A stretch of 64,000 bases of DNA from an uncultured Psychrobacter sp. (GCA_947501045.1 CANMUI010000009.1:60245-124244); one strand, 5' to 3'; positions 8,199 through 17,269 are shown, numbered from the stretch's first letter. A program made the numbers and translations. The notes: a model not told the origin generated them from the sequence alone.

Positions 8199-8840
8199 TA
8201 TCACATCGAAAAACTGATGTGCTATATCTGCTATCTTATGACTATGATTTGATGATATCCAGTTTGATCTATACTAAACAAGAAATTAAGTATAAGAAGT
8301 ATGGCCGCTATATCTTTATTTTTAATGGTTGTAAAATATGCGAGGCACGGGTTATTACCCTTTTATAATTAGCTTCGTACCTAACTCAAGCACAGCTTTC
8401 GCCTTGCACTCTGACAAAGCAATGTTTCGTTATTTCCTCGTTAACCCTCGGCAAGGGATTTGTATTGTACTTAAGTAGAGCAGTGTTCTGCTATTTCATA
8501 TATCTATGAAATACTGGGTGTCGCAAGCTCTACCCAGCCTACGCGCTATCTGCTATTAGTAGATATTGAAAATAGACAGCTAATCAATGTAAACTGTAAA
8601 ATTATTACCAACTTTAGTAGTTCAATGTAAGTGATTTCATTGAGTAAGTTTATTGGTATATTGAGGGCTACATACAGTTAGTTTAGTTGGAATATGCCTG
8701 AAAGCCTATATTACAAAAGTAAAAAAAGGCAAAAATTGACAATTCTTAAAATTAAATAAGATAATAACCGTTTAGTAGATGACCTTTTTAAACTAAATTT
8801 ATTATTCTTTACTCTTAATGTTTCATGTAAGGTTTATAAA
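8199..8840. other. Gene-poor stretch containing a hairpin-type intergenic repeat
   Basis: No supported gene is seen in 642 bases. CACATC/GATGTG (8202-8221) forms a small hairpin right after the toxin gene. Around 8400-8545 are several short dyads: AGCAG/CTGCT, ATTTCATA/TATGAAAT and CTGGGT/ACCCAG (8514-8537). The last lies in a sequence resembling palindromic intergenic repeats of the type seen in many gammaproteobacteria. The rest is AT-rich and presumably holds the promoter of the gene at 8841. Confidence 0.45.
8514..8537. repeat. Intergenic palindromic repeat unit
   Basis: CTGGGT and ACCCAG enclose a 12-nt GC-richer loop, followed by CCTACGCG. This GGGT...AGCTC...ACCC...CCTACG arrangement resembles a widespread dispersed intergenic hairpin family, and its base composition differs from the AT-rich surroundings. 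A genome-wide search would show whether it is multicopy. Confidence 0.4.
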
Positions 8841-10469
8841 ATGCGTTTAGATAGAGTATCTAATGTTTCCTTAGATAAGATTTATTCTTTCTCTAACTTG
8901 CCCGCAGTGCATACCTTTGATGCTGCTGGTGTCAATGTTAATTACTTACTTCTTTTGCAGTACAGTCTAACTACTAATTTCGTAGTGAGTGCTAGATTTC
9001 ATATTGCTAACCTATATGATGATATTTTCGTAAAAATTAAGTCTTTCCATGATGCAGCTAGTGGTTTCGGTAATGATGGGCTTGATATTATTAGGTATCT
9101 AGAAACCACCAATATTGTGCAAGTTTCTGAAGATTTGTCTAAGACAGTCGCAAACGACTATTTTAATTACTGTGTGGATGTTAATGATCGCTATCAACCA
9201 AAAATATTTATTAACATGAAAGAGCAGCTAAATATTTTTCTTAAAAACTTGAGTTTCATTCAAAAGTTGCGTTCTGATTCATATTTTTACAATGCTTCTA
9301 AAAAAATGATTTTGGACGATTCAGGATTAGAAGATGATGCTGAGCTTAGCGATAAATTGAAAACAGACATAAAGCAAAGCGCACATGAGTCTTATGTTAA
9401 AGCTTTGAATACTATTAACAGAGATATTTGCGTCTACATAATACTTTGGTTACATGCGTATAGATTCTCACAGGCAAGGATAGAATGTTTGAAGAACAAG
9501 GAAAATATAGTCTTTTCGCATAGGTATTATGGTTGGTCGCAACCTTTATATCATCTAAATGAAGATTTTCAAATAGAATTTAAAACTAACTTTGGGTATG
9601 GCTATTCAAGCTATTTCTACTTAGTAATGTACTATAAGGGAATACAGATATTTAACTTTCTAGATTGGGTAAATTACGGTATTGCTGATCTTTCACAGAT
9701 GCACAAGTACTCTATGAAATACACTATGCAGCCTACGGACGATGAAAAAGAGCTAGGGCAGAAGAACAAAAAAAATGAGACTATCAGTAATGAACTTTGG
9801 GTAGAAGCAGTGGAAGATGCTAAAGAAGCCTGCAATTTATATTTAAAAGACGAAGATGAATTTATAAGAAAGCATATCATAGATAATCTGGGTGGTATGG
9901 TATCGAGATTGGAGCAAGTAATAGACACAAGCGATGTTGAAATAAATAACAAGTATAGAAGTTCTGAATATAAGTTTAGTCGTTATTGTTTTAGTAAAGA
10001 AGAAATAGTAAGAGTAAAATCTATGAACGTGAAGGGCTACATGATAAGTGGAGTATTAGGGTTTATAAATCAAATATTTGAATTAGAAGAAGTTATTTCA
10101 GTAACCTCTTATTTAGAAAGAATATGGTCTCTAAATAAAAGATTAAAACCAATGTTAGAATTAGAAAGTCAGAAAAATAAGAACATAAAAGTAAGAATAG
10201 AGTCTGAAGCTAAAAAAACCAAAGATAGAATGATTGATCTATGGACAGTGGATAACGGTTCTGGCTGTTTGAGGGACTTAACAAATATGAATAAAAAATC
10301 TAGCTTAAGCTCTAATGTACAAGAAGTATTTGATAGGTTACGAAAAGAGCATGACGATTTATCTTCAAAAAATAGCGAAATAATGCAAGATTATGACAAC
10401 GTTAACAAGCTCTTGAGAAATATTGATAGATATACTTTAAATATAGAGCAGTATTTCTCTAAAAAATAA
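8841..10469 (+). CDS. Unrecognised 542-residue protein of an accessory region
   Basis: I do not recognise this family. The 542 residues have no signal peptide and no convincing membrane span. A central block rich in aromatics (HRYYGWSQPLYHL, then NFGYGYSSYFYLVMYY and NFLDWVNYG, ~residues 225-290) looks like a compact conserved core. The C-terminal third (~425-542) is helical and charged, with probable coiled coils. There is no visible Walker A, nuclease, HTH or kinase motif. Codon use is clearly more AT-rich than in the flanking housekeeping genes, suggesting acquisition. A small charged protein follows on the same strand and a toxin-antitoxin pair precedes it. A defence or stress role is conceivable but unsupported by motif. 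Confidence 0.7.
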   Translation: MRLDRVSNVSLDKIYSFSNLPAVHTFDAAGVNVNYLLLLQYSLTTNFVVSARFHIANLYDDIFVKIKSFHDAASGFGNDGLDIIRYLETTNIVQVSEDLSKTVANDYFNYCVDVNDRYQPKIFINMKEQLNIFLKNLSFIQKLRSDSYFYNASKKMILDDSGLEDDAELSDKLKTDIKQSAHESYVKALNTINRDICVYIILWLHAYRFSQARIECLKNKENIVFSHRYYGWSQPLYHLNEDFQIEFKTNFGYGYSSYFYLVMYYKGIQIFNFLDWVNYGIADLSQMHKYSMKYTMQPTDDEKELGQKNKKNETISNELWVEAVEDAKEACNLYLKDEDEFIRKHIIDNLGGMVSRLEQVIDTSDVEINNKYRSSEYKFSRYCFSKEEIVRVKSMNVKGYMISGVLGFINQIFELEEVISVTSYLERIWSLNKRLKPMLELESQKNKNIKVRIESEAKKTKDRMIDLWTVDNGSGCLRDLTNMNKKSSLSSNVQEVFDRLRKEHDDLSSKNSEIMQDYDNVNKLLRNIDRYTLNIEQYFSKK

Positions 10470-10532
10470 TCTTTAAAAAGGATATACAATTGAGCTTTAT
10501 TTACATTTTTGCTAAAAACGGAATATTTAGCT

Positions 10533-10754
10533 ATGTTTAAAAGTCTTTCAAATCTATTTAAAGCAGTAACGGTAGAGACAGATAAAATTAACGATAAACT
10601 AGACATAAAAATTGAAAAGGAAGAAAAAAAATTAGCAGAAATTCGAAAAAATTTCGAAGAAAATGAGCGTAAATCAGCAGCTGAAGGAGGTTTCGCGACA
10701 GTTGAAGAGTGGCGAGAACATATGGATGAGGTAAGAAAAAATCTATGGAAATAA
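10533..10754 (+). CDS. Small charged coiled-coil protein
   Basis: A 73-residue soluble protein, very rich in Lys and Glu, with one long amphipathic helix (IEKEEKKLAEIRKNFEENER) ending in an acidic/aromatic segment (EEWREHMDEVRKNLW). It lies 63 bp after the 542-residue gene on the same strand, with no terminator between them, so co-expression is likely. The ATG at 10533 is chosen over an in-frame TTG at 10509; a weak GGAA lies upstream. No family recognised. It might be an accessory subunit of the upstream protein. Confidence 0.55.
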   Translation: MFKSLSNLFKAVTVETDKINDKLDIKIEKEEKKLAEIRKNFEENERKSAAEGGFATVEEWREHMDEVRKNLWK

Positions 10755-10970
10755 AATTTTAGCTATATTTGATAATTTTTTTTCAAGGTTTCTATAACTT
10801 CTTAATATTAAGCTGTAATACCCCATCAATTACTTTTTTATTGTGAAATCGACTCATATTTCCGTAACAAACATTTTAGTAAATGAATTTAAAACAAAAA
10901 AGACATGGCTGGCGTATCTTTTAATAGGTCTAACAATGCAATAAACTTAAAAGCACTTAGCGTCTAATAA

Positions 10971-11111
10971 TCAATGCTCACGAGTATTACTAAATTCAAC
11001 TTCAGGATAGTGCTCCTGCATCAACTACAAATTAACTCGTGATGGCGCAAGGTGGGTGAGATAACCGCCGCCATCAATCGATAACTGATCATGGGCTTTG
11101 CGTTTAAACTT
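10971..11111 (-). pseudogene. Duplicated, decayed 3' end of prfC
   Basis: Read on the minus strand, 46 codons plus the stop match the C-terminal end of the intact RF3 gene (12229-13851): 42 of 46 residues are identical, including the motifs [10 protein letters not shown] and FSNTREH. The codon equivalent to the Gln before LMQE is an amber TAG, so it cannot be read through. By hand count the DNA differs at 25 of 141 positions, mostly synonymous, so it descends from a diverged functional prfC allele rather than from a recent copy of the neighbour. Homology stops abruptly near 11112. It has the same orientation as prfC, so the two tails are direct repeats flanking the transporter gene. Confidence 0.85.
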
Positions 11112-11182
11112 GGGTCGCGACTTCTTCTTAGGCAAATTATAATACCCTGTAAGTATTAGGTTTAAAAACACTAGGTCGATTT

Positions 11183-12097
11183 CTATGTAGTATGGCGTTT
11201 TGCCATATATTTACCCAGTAACGGCAAGCAAAATGCTGGTAATTGAAAGGCACCCAGTAACGGTAAAAACATCGTACCCATAAAGGGTACCGTTATGGTG
11301 TAAGTAAGTAATACATTACGTCCACCGCACACCAGCGCTGCGACAATAGCATTTTCATAACCAAAACGCCGATATATCACATAGGCGCTAAAATAAAACA
11401 CCAATGCCAATAACGAACTTAGCACTAGTAATAACAACGCTTGCCACGGGTCATAGTCAAAGGTGGCACGAAATCCTGCCATCAGTCCCAGTGGGAACAA
11501 CATCAGTAGTAAAATATTAAACTGCCCAATTTTGGGATAATAACGTGACAAAATAACTGGTGGAACGAAACGACGCACTACCACTGCTAGCACCATTGGC
11601 ATAACAATATAAACCAACAAACGCCTGACATAAACACCAATATCTAAATGCGCATTCGCGTCGCCTAATAGCCACAATACGCCTAATAATGTACATGGCA
11701 TAACGAGCGTAGCAGCGATAGTTTTTGCCGTCGCCAGTTGTGCATCAAACCCCACTGCATTGACCAACGCACCGCTACCAAATAACGGAGCAGTAGCACC
11801 AAGACCTGCAATAGCCAATAACCAATCGCCACGTACACCAAGGGCATAAGCAATTAATATCAAAAATAGACTCATGCCCCCACTTTGTAATAAGGCAAAA
11901 ACCCATACATAGCTTGTCGCTATACGCTTTAACAGCGCATATTGATCAATGCCTAATAAAGTAAAAAACATCAAGAAGAACAGTACTTGGGGTAAATATA
12001 CTAATACTGCATTAGATAAGTTTGGCAAAACAAAGCCCACAATGGCGCAAACTGGCATAATTAATGTGCTATGACGCGCAATAAAACGAAGAAGCAT
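11183..12097 (-). CDS. Putative transporter of the bile acid:sodium symporter (BASS/SBF-like) type
   Basis: The 304-residue protein is almost wholly hydrophobic, with nine to ten predicted membrane helices. Polar motifs in the helices (GATAPLFGSGALVNAVGF in the middle and ALVCGGRNVLLTYT near the end) resemble the paired ion-binding cross-over regions of BASS-fold carriers. An AGGAAAGG site precedes the ATG. It sits alone between the decayed prfC tail and the intact prfC and reads in the same direction as both. The substrate cannot be told; sodium-coupled uptake or efflux of an organic or oxo-anion is a family-based guess. Confidence 0.6.
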   Translation of the reverse strand: MLLRFIARHSTLIMPVCAIVGFVLPNLSNAVLVYLPQVLFFLMFFTLLGIDQYALLKRIATSYVWVFALLQSGGMSLFLILIAYALGVRGDWLLAIAGLGATAPLFGSGALVNAVGFDAQLATAKTIAATLVMPCTLLGVLWLLGDANAHLDIGVYVRRLLVYIVMPMVLAVVVRRFVPPVILSRYYPKIGQFNILLLMLFPLGLMAGFRATFDYDPWQALLLLVLSSLLALVFYFSAYVIYRRFGYENAIVAALVCGGRNVLLTYTITVPFMGTMFLPLLGAFQLPAFCLPLLGKYMAKRHTT

Positions 12098-12180
12098 GAC
12101 CTTTCCTAATATTCAAGTCCTCACTAGGGAACCACTCTTGCCTTTGCGACGAAAACTATGATAAATAACTTCCACTCAAT

Positions 12181-12213
12181 AAAAAAGACACGCTAAGCGT
12201 GCCTTTTTTCTGG
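12181..12213 (-). terminator. prfC terminator
   Basis: On the minus strand GGCACGC pairs with GCGTGTC (one mismatch) around a 3-nt loop and is followed by six Ts; the opposite strand also has a run of six Ts. It lies 16 nt after the prfC stop codon. Confidence 0.85.
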
Positions 12214-12228
12214 TTTAAGAATAATAAA

Positions 12229-13851
12229 TCAATGCTCGCGCGTATTACTAAATTCGATCTCCGGATAGCGCTCCTGCATCAGCTGCAAGTTAACACGGCT
12301 AGGCGCTAAATAAGTTAGATAACCGCCGCCATCAATAGACAATTGATCATGGGCTTTACGTTTAAACTTGGTTAAAGCTACCTCATCATCACAGTGAATC
12401 CAGCGTACCGTAGCAATGGAGACCGGCTCAAAGGTGCACTGTACTTTGTACTCTTCTTTGAGACGATGCGCGACGACTTCGAACTGCAAGACTCCAACTG
12501 CGCCTAAGATTAGGTCATTATTAATTTGCGGCATAAAGACCTGTGTTGCACCCTCTTCACTTAATTGTTGCAGACCTTTTTGCAAAGCTTTAGATTTGAG
12601 CGGATCTTTGAGCACCACGCGGCGAAACAATTCAGGTGCAAAGTGTGGAATGCCGGTAAAGTTCAGCGCCTCGCCTTCGGTGAAGCTGTCACCGATAGAG
12701 ATGGTGCCATGATTATGCAGGCCGATAATATCGCCCGGATAAGCTTCTTCTAACGCTTCACGGTCCCCTGCCAAAAAAGTTAGCGCATCAGCGATACGTA
12801 CGTCTTTACCCAAGCGCACATGCTTCATTTTCATGCCTTTTTCGTACTTACCCGAGCACACTCTTAAGAACGCTATACGATCACGATGACGCGGATCCAT
12901 ATTGGCCTGAATCTTGAACACGAAGCCGCTAAAGTCAGCCTCAGTCGCGGCCACTTCACGCTCTTCAGTGGGATGCTCTTTGGGTGGCGGCGCATACTTA
13001 ACCAAGGTATCGAGCACCATATTGACGCCAAAATTACCTAAAGCGGTACCGAATAGTACTGGCGTCATCTCCCCTGCCAAAAACTCTTCTACACTAAAGT
13101 CCTCGAGCGCCATTTGTACCAATTCAAGCGACTCTTCAAAGGCGGCAAACATCAACGTCCCTAAACGCTCACGTATATCGGGGTAGTCATAACCTTCGCG
13201 GGTCTCAGAGACGGTAATCTCGCCGCCATGACCTTTTTCATAAAAGTAGGTTTTGTTTTCAGTCAGATGATAGACACCAACGAAATCTTGTCCCATACCG
13301 ATAGGCCAAGTGACTGGAATACACTTGATTTTCAGTACTGCTTCGATCTCGCTGAGCAAATCAAGCGGCTCACGAATCTGGCGATCAAGCTTATTGACAA
13401 AGGAGATAATCGGCGTATCACGCATCCGGCACACTTCCATCAGCTTGATGGTACGCTCCTCCACACCTTTGGCGCCATCAACCATCATCAGCGCGCTGTC
13501 GACGGCAGTCAGGGTGCGATAGGTATCTTCACTGAAATCCGCGTGACCTGGGGTGTCGAGCAAGTTAACAATGTGATCCTGATAAGGAAACTGCATGACT
13601 GAGGTGGTAATAGAGATACCGCGTTCTTGCTCCATACTCATCCAATCTGAGGTAGCATGGCGATCGGTTTTGCGGCCTTTGACCTCGCCTGCCACCTGAA
13701 TGGCTTGGCCCCACAACAGCAGCTTTTCGGTCATGGTAGTTTTACCGGCATCAGGATGCGAGATAATAGCAAAGGTGCGGCGTTTGGCAACCTCACGGGC
13801 AAGTTTAGTGGGAGACAGCTTGGTAGCTGAAGACTTAGAATCTGCGCTCAT
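12229..13851 (-). CDS. prfC: Peptide chain release factor 3 (RF3)
   Basis: RF3 is a translational GTPase that recycles RF1/RF2 from the ribosome after peptide release. The G-domain motifs are all visible: HPDAGKTT (G1), the RGISITTS region (G2), DTPGHADF (G3) and NKLD (G4). Elongation-factor-type domains II and III follow. From the Met at 13851 the protein has 540 residues, close to the E. coli RF3 length. The reading frame extends 29 codons further upstream, but that part is hydrophobic and unrelated to RF3, so the MSADSK start is preferred. A second, broken copy of its 3' end lies at 10971-11111. prfC is the known target gene of SXT/R391 elements, although those use its 5' end. Confidence 0.96.
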   Translation of the reverse strand: MSADSKSSATKLSPTKLAREVAKRRTFAIISHPDAGKTTMTEKLLLWGQAIQVAGEVKGRKTDRHATSDWMSMEQERGISITTSVMQFPYQDHIVNLLDTPGHADFSEDTYRTLTAVDSALMMVDGAKGVEERTIKLMEVCRMRDTPIISFVNKLDRQIREPLDLLSEIEAVLKIKCIPVTWPIGMGQDFVGVYHLTENKTYFYEKGHGGEITVSETREGYDYPDIRERLGTLMFAAFEESLELVQMALEDFSVEEFLAGEMTPVLFGTALGNFGVNMVLDTLVKYAPPPKEHPTEEREVAATEADFSGFVFKIQANMDPRHRDRIAFLRVCSGKYEKGMKMKHVRLGKDVRIADALTFLAGDREALEEAYPGDIIGLHNHGTISIGDSFTEGEALNFTGIPHFAPELFRRVVLKDPLKSKALQKGLQQLSEEGATQVFMPQINNDLILGAVGVLQFEVVAHRLKEEYKVQCTFEPVSIATVRWIHCDDEVALTKFKRKAHDQLSIDGGGYLTYLAPSRVNLQLMQERYPEIEFSNTREH

Positions 13852-14121
13852 AATGAATAACTTATCGTTAAATTTTGGAAGGAATAAATAGAAGGTAGTG
13901 AAAACTAATAGATAAATAGGATGAATTTTAGTGCGCATATTATAGCGGTTTTATGATTAAGAAGCTATTTTTACTGCGTTTACTAGCCTCTTGGAACAAT
14001 ATTTATACTTATAATATATAATAAAGTACATTGTACAGAAGACTTACTTGATATCCTTTTTGATACTAAACTTTAATATTAGAATCATATATTTTTGATA
14101 ATAATTAATAGGGAAACGCTT

Positions 14122-15474
14122 ATGCTACTCGAAAAGATCAAAACTCCCGGACTCTCGCACCTGTCTTATTTGATAGGGTCAGATGGTCAAGCGGCGGTCA
14201 TTGACCCGCGTCGAGACTGCGATATTTATGTCGACAAAGCACGTGCAGCAGGACTTGAGATCACTCATATTTTTGAGACCCATCGCAATGAAGACTTGGT
14301 TTCTGGCGCGCCGATCTTAGCCGAGATAACTGGTGCCAAGGTACTACATGGTCCCAATCCAGAGAAGCCTATTGTCTATGCGCAAACGGCGCATGAAGGT
14401 GACTGTTTCGCTATCGGTCAGCTGGAGATCCGCGTCCTAGAGACGCCCGGTCACACTGATGATCATCTTAGCTTTGCTCTATACGATACTGCTTATCCAG
14501 ATAAGGCAGTTGGCGTATTCACTGGCGATGCTTTATTTGTCGGTGATGTAGGTCGCACCGACTTTTATCCTGATCGGCTTGAGGAAGTCGCGGGACTACT
14601 TTATGATTCGCTACAAAAAATATTAGCTTTAGGAGATCAGGCGATAATTTATCCTGCCCACGGTGCAGGATCAGTCTGCGGCTCAGGAATGGCAGAGCGT
14701 GAGTTCTCTACTGTCGGTCATGAGAGAGTAAACAATCCACGTCTGCAAATTGCAGATCGTGACGCCTTTATCGATTTCAAAGTAAACGAGAACCATTACC
14801 AGCCGCCTTATTTTCGCTTGATGGAGCGCCTCAATATGGAAGGCGGTGAAGCGGCACCGCGCGTCATGCGTCCGCGTAACCTATCCCTTGAGCAGCTCAA
14901 AAACAGTAATGCCGATCATTTAATCGATATTCGTGAACCAACGGCTTACGCTGCTGGTCATCTGCCCAATGCTATGAGCTTGCCAGTAGATATGATATCT
15001 GCTTTTGCTGGCTGGTTCATCTCTGAAGGAGAAAGCATTGCATTAATTGCATCCAATGAAGAACAGCTGGCTACCGCTATGGAGCATCTGGTACGGATCG
15101 CGCTTGATAATGTCATAGGTGGCTATGTCGGCTTGCTTCCTGCTGCGGCGCAAGGCATGCAGATGCAGCAAACGCCTATGGTAGATACTGGCGAGGTAGA
15201 AGAACGACTTAACAGTGATGCTAAAGACTGGATACTACTCGACGTTCGCGATGCTGACGAACGCGCTGAAGTTTCTATCAAAGGGTCTCAGCACATCTAC
15301 GTTGGCAAGCTCAATGAGCAGTGGCGCAAGCTTGATAAAAACCGCCATTATACGCTGATGTGTGGTAGCGGCGCACGAGCTACGGTCGCTGCGGGGTGGC
15401 TTGCGAGCCGTGGCTTTAAAAATCTTGATATTTATTTAGGATCAATGGGTGCTTGGCAAGCGGCCCACAATTGA
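14122..15474 (+). CDS. Persulfide dioxygenase-rhodanese fusion (CstB-like)
   Basis: The 450-residue product has an N-terminal metallo-beta-lactamase-fold domain (~1-235) of the ETHE1 persulfide dioxygenase type, with metal-site motifs FETHRNED, PGHTDDH, FTGDALFVGDVGRTD and YPAHGAG. Two rhodanese modules follow. The first (~255-345) lacks a catalytic cysteine at the expected loop, and the second (~355-450) has it in MCGSGARA. This MBL/pseudo-rhodanese/rhodanese order is that of CstB, which oxidises glutathione or protein persulfides to thiosulfate during sulfide detoxification. The first metal motif is HRNED rather than the classical HxHxDH, a variant found in this subgroup. AGGGA 7 nt upstream fixes the ATG at 14122 over an earlier TTG. 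Confidence 0.85.
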   Translation: MLLEKIKTPGLSHLSYLIGSDGQAAVIDPRRDCDIYVDKARAAGLEITHIFETHRNEDLVSGAPILAEITGAKVLHGPNPEKPIVYAQTAHEGDCFAIGQLEIRVLETPGHTDDHLSFALYDTAYPDKAVGVFTGDALFVGDVGRTDFYPDRLEEVAGLLYDSLQKILALGDQAIIYPAHGAGSVCGSGMAEREFSTVGHERVNNPRLQIADRDAFIDFKVNENHYQPPYFRLMERLNMEGGEAAPRVMRPRNLSLEQLKNSNADHLIDIREPTAYAAGHLPNAMSLPVDMISAFAGWFISEGESIALIASNEEQLATAMEHLVRIALDNVIGGYVGLLPAAAQGMQMQQTPMVDTGEVEERLNSDAKDWILLDVRDADERAEVSIKGSQHIYVGKLNEQWRKLDKNRHYTLMCGSGARATVAAGWLASRGFKNLDIYLGSMGAWQAAHN

Positions 15475-15506
15475 GCTTATAATCGATAGCTAAAGCTTGT
15501 TAGCAG

Positions 15507-16439
15507 TTATAGTATGGAGTTGCTATCGCGGTAGTAGCGTCTGATTTGCTCTTCTAAAAAGTCAGCCGCTACCTCATTGACTAAAGTACAATCTACCACA
15601 CCGCGACTGCTGTTCTCATTAGGCCGCGAAGCATTAGTGTCGATATAATTGGCCTCGTAAATACGGTCGTCATAATCGACGCCTCTAAATATGTATTCAG
15701 GTTCATTATCAAAGGCGAAGAATTTAACTTGCGCCGTTTGTAATTGGTTACTTATACCTGTATTTAGACGAGTAGTACTAAAATTTCTATTGTCGCTAAA
15801 ACGATTTTCGGATGCCTCAACCCAATCTTCAAGATCATCATAACGAGTTCTGTCTTTATCATTAAAGACAAAAAATGAGCGCGCGCTAGTCGTTACAGGG
15901 ATATAGCACACAGAACCTACTGGAAACTCGACACTTAATGGAATATTCGGATAATTGTTTAAATCAGTCAAAATTCCTCGGCTGCCGCCAAGATTGTTAC
16001 CCAGACTATAACTACCAGCGTTCACTCCCGATAAGTCCAGTGTTCTATAAGTCGTTTCATAATTGAAATTATTACTACTGTTTACCTCGTAAACAGGTTG
16101 CCTGACGGTACGGCCATTGACCTTAATATAGCGATCTTCGAGTGTGCCCTCAAAATTATCTGATAGCACTATCGATTGTTCTAAATCATTAATATTTTGC
16201 GAATTAAAGCTTCCGACAATATTGGTTACATCAATATCGCGCTCGCCATCACTATACTCGGTATCAATACGAGCAACAGCTTCTGTGCTTACCTGACGAT
16301 CTATACCTTTATCAAAGCGCGTTACCGTAAATTCATTACTACTGATCGAACCAAAGATACCATTGTCTTCATCATTACAGCCTACTAAGCCAATAGCCAC
16401 CATTGACAACACTATAGGGGTGATTACCAAGTTTTTCAT
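15507..16439 (-). CDS. Hypothetical lipoprotein
   Basis: The 310-residue product begins with a lipoprotein signal (MKNLVITPIVLSMVAIGLVG) ending in a lipobox with Cys21, so attachment to the outer or inner membrane is expected. The mature protein is rich in Asn, Asp, Arg and Tyr with predicted beta-strand content and only a few cysteines. No known family recognised. It is convergent with the persulfide dioxygenase gene, with only about 30 bp between the stop codons. AAGGA precedes the ATG at modest distance. Confidence 0.65.
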   Translation of the reverse strand: MKNLVITPIVLSMVAIGLVGCNDEDNGIFGSISSNEFTVTRFDKGIDRQVSTEAVARIDTEYSDGERDIDVTNIVGSFNSQNINDLEQSIVLSDNFEGTLEDRYIKVNGRTVRQPVYEVNSSNNFNYETTYRTLDLSGVNAGSYSLGNNLGGSRGILTDLNNYPNIPLSVEFPVGSVCYIPVTTSARSFFVFNDKDRTRYDDLEDWVEASENRFSDNRNFSTTRLNTGISNQLQTAQVKFFAFDNEPEYIFRGVDYDDRIYEANYIDTNASRPNENSSRGVVDCTLVNEVAADFLEEQIRRYYRDSNSIL

Positions 16440-16598
16440 AGCAAAATATCCTTTTTATCAAAAATGCTATTAGTCTTTCGCACCATAAAATTGAACTTTA
16501 TACGAGTATCTTATAAGGATTTGGCAACTATTTATATATAAGGCTTGTTATAGGCAGGAACTTAACTGCTATAAATCGAAAAAATATTAAACCTCAGA

Positions 16599-16644
16599 GT
16601 ATGCTACACATTCACAAGTAAGCACTTACAAATTCATAGCATAC
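16599..16644. repeat. Nested inverted repeats upstream of ohr
   Basis: GTATGCTA (16599-16606) and TAGCATAC (16637-16644) are perfect inverted repeats. Between them lies the palindrome GTAAGCACTTAC (16618-16629). The structure sits ~150 bp before ohr in a 350-bp intergenic region and could be a regulator site for ohr or for the divergent lipoprotein gene. The 11-mer GTAAGCACTTA recurs at 62809-62819. Confidence 0.5.
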
Positions 16645-16790
16645 ATTTACCACGAATAGGTAAAGTGCTGTAGAAGGTTTGCTATGCTAACTAAGCTACG
16701 CGAAAAAATAAGTTATTAAAGATAAGTGTATTCTTTAAGAACTTTAAGCAAAAAATAATTTAAGTAAAACTAACAACGAAGGATATGTTT

Positions 16791-17204
16791 ATGAAAACCT
16801 TGTATTCAACCAAAGCAACCGTAACTGGTGGTCGTATGGGTACCGCTAAGCTAGAAGACAGTGATCTTGAGATCAATATGGCGCCTCCTGGTGGCAATAA
16901 AGAAGGTAACAACCCTGAGCAATTATTGGCAATGGGCTATGCTGCTTGTTTTGATAGTGCTTTAGGGGTGGTCAAAAAGATGGAAGAAGCCAGCTTTTCT
17001 TCAACGACTGAAACCTCAGTAGATTTGCTACAAGGTGACAACCACGATTATAAACTAGCGGTAAAAATCCATGTTATCGCTGATAGTACTGACTTATCTG
17101 CTGATGATGTCCAAAAACTGGTCGAAAAAGCGCACGAAGTTTGCCCTTATTCAAAAGCTACCCAAGGTAATATCGATATCGAAGTGACTTCAGAAGTTAA
17201 ATAA
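16791..17204 (+). CDS. ohr: Organic hydroperoxide resistance protein (Ohr)
   Basis: Ohr is a cytoplasmic thiol peroxidase of the OsmC/Ohr fold that reduces fatty-acid and other organic hydroperoxides, using lipoyl-proteins as reductant. The 137 residues match the family. The catalytic Cys pair is seen in YAACFDSAL and VCPYSKAT, with the usual PGGNKEGNNPEQLLA segment carrying the arginine-loop region. AAGGA lies 7 nt before the ATG at 16791, preferred over an ATG six bases earlier. No ohrR regulator gene is adjacent, so control must be from elsewhere or through the dyads at 16599-16644. A strong terminator follows. Confidence 0.93.
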   Translation: MKTLYSTKATVTGGRMGTAKLEDSDLEINMAPPGGNKEGNNPEQLLAMGYAACFDSALGVVKKMEEASFSSTTETSVDLLQGDNHDYKLAVKIHVIADSTDLSADDVQKLVEKAHEVCPYSKATQGNIDIEVTSEVK

Positions 17205-17240
17205 CGTGTTGGTTTGTTCAATATAGATAAGTATATTAAA

Positions 17241-17269
17241 AGAACTCAGCTGGTCTGGGTTCTTTTTTT
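17241..17269 (+). terminator. ohr terminator
   Basis: AGAACTCAG pairs with CTGGGTTCT (nine pairs, one G-U) around a 5-nt loop and is followed by seven Ts. Confidence 0.9.

Noticed and set aside
11183..12097. Arsenite efflux (ArsB/Acr3) protein
   Set aside because: Helix count and polar motifs are only broadly similar to the Acr3/BASS fold; no arsR or arsC is nearby, so arsenic specificity is not supported.
12229..13938. Long form of RF3 starting at 13938
   Set aside because: The extra 29 residues are hydrophobic and unlike RF3; the internal Met (13851) gives a normal-length protein.
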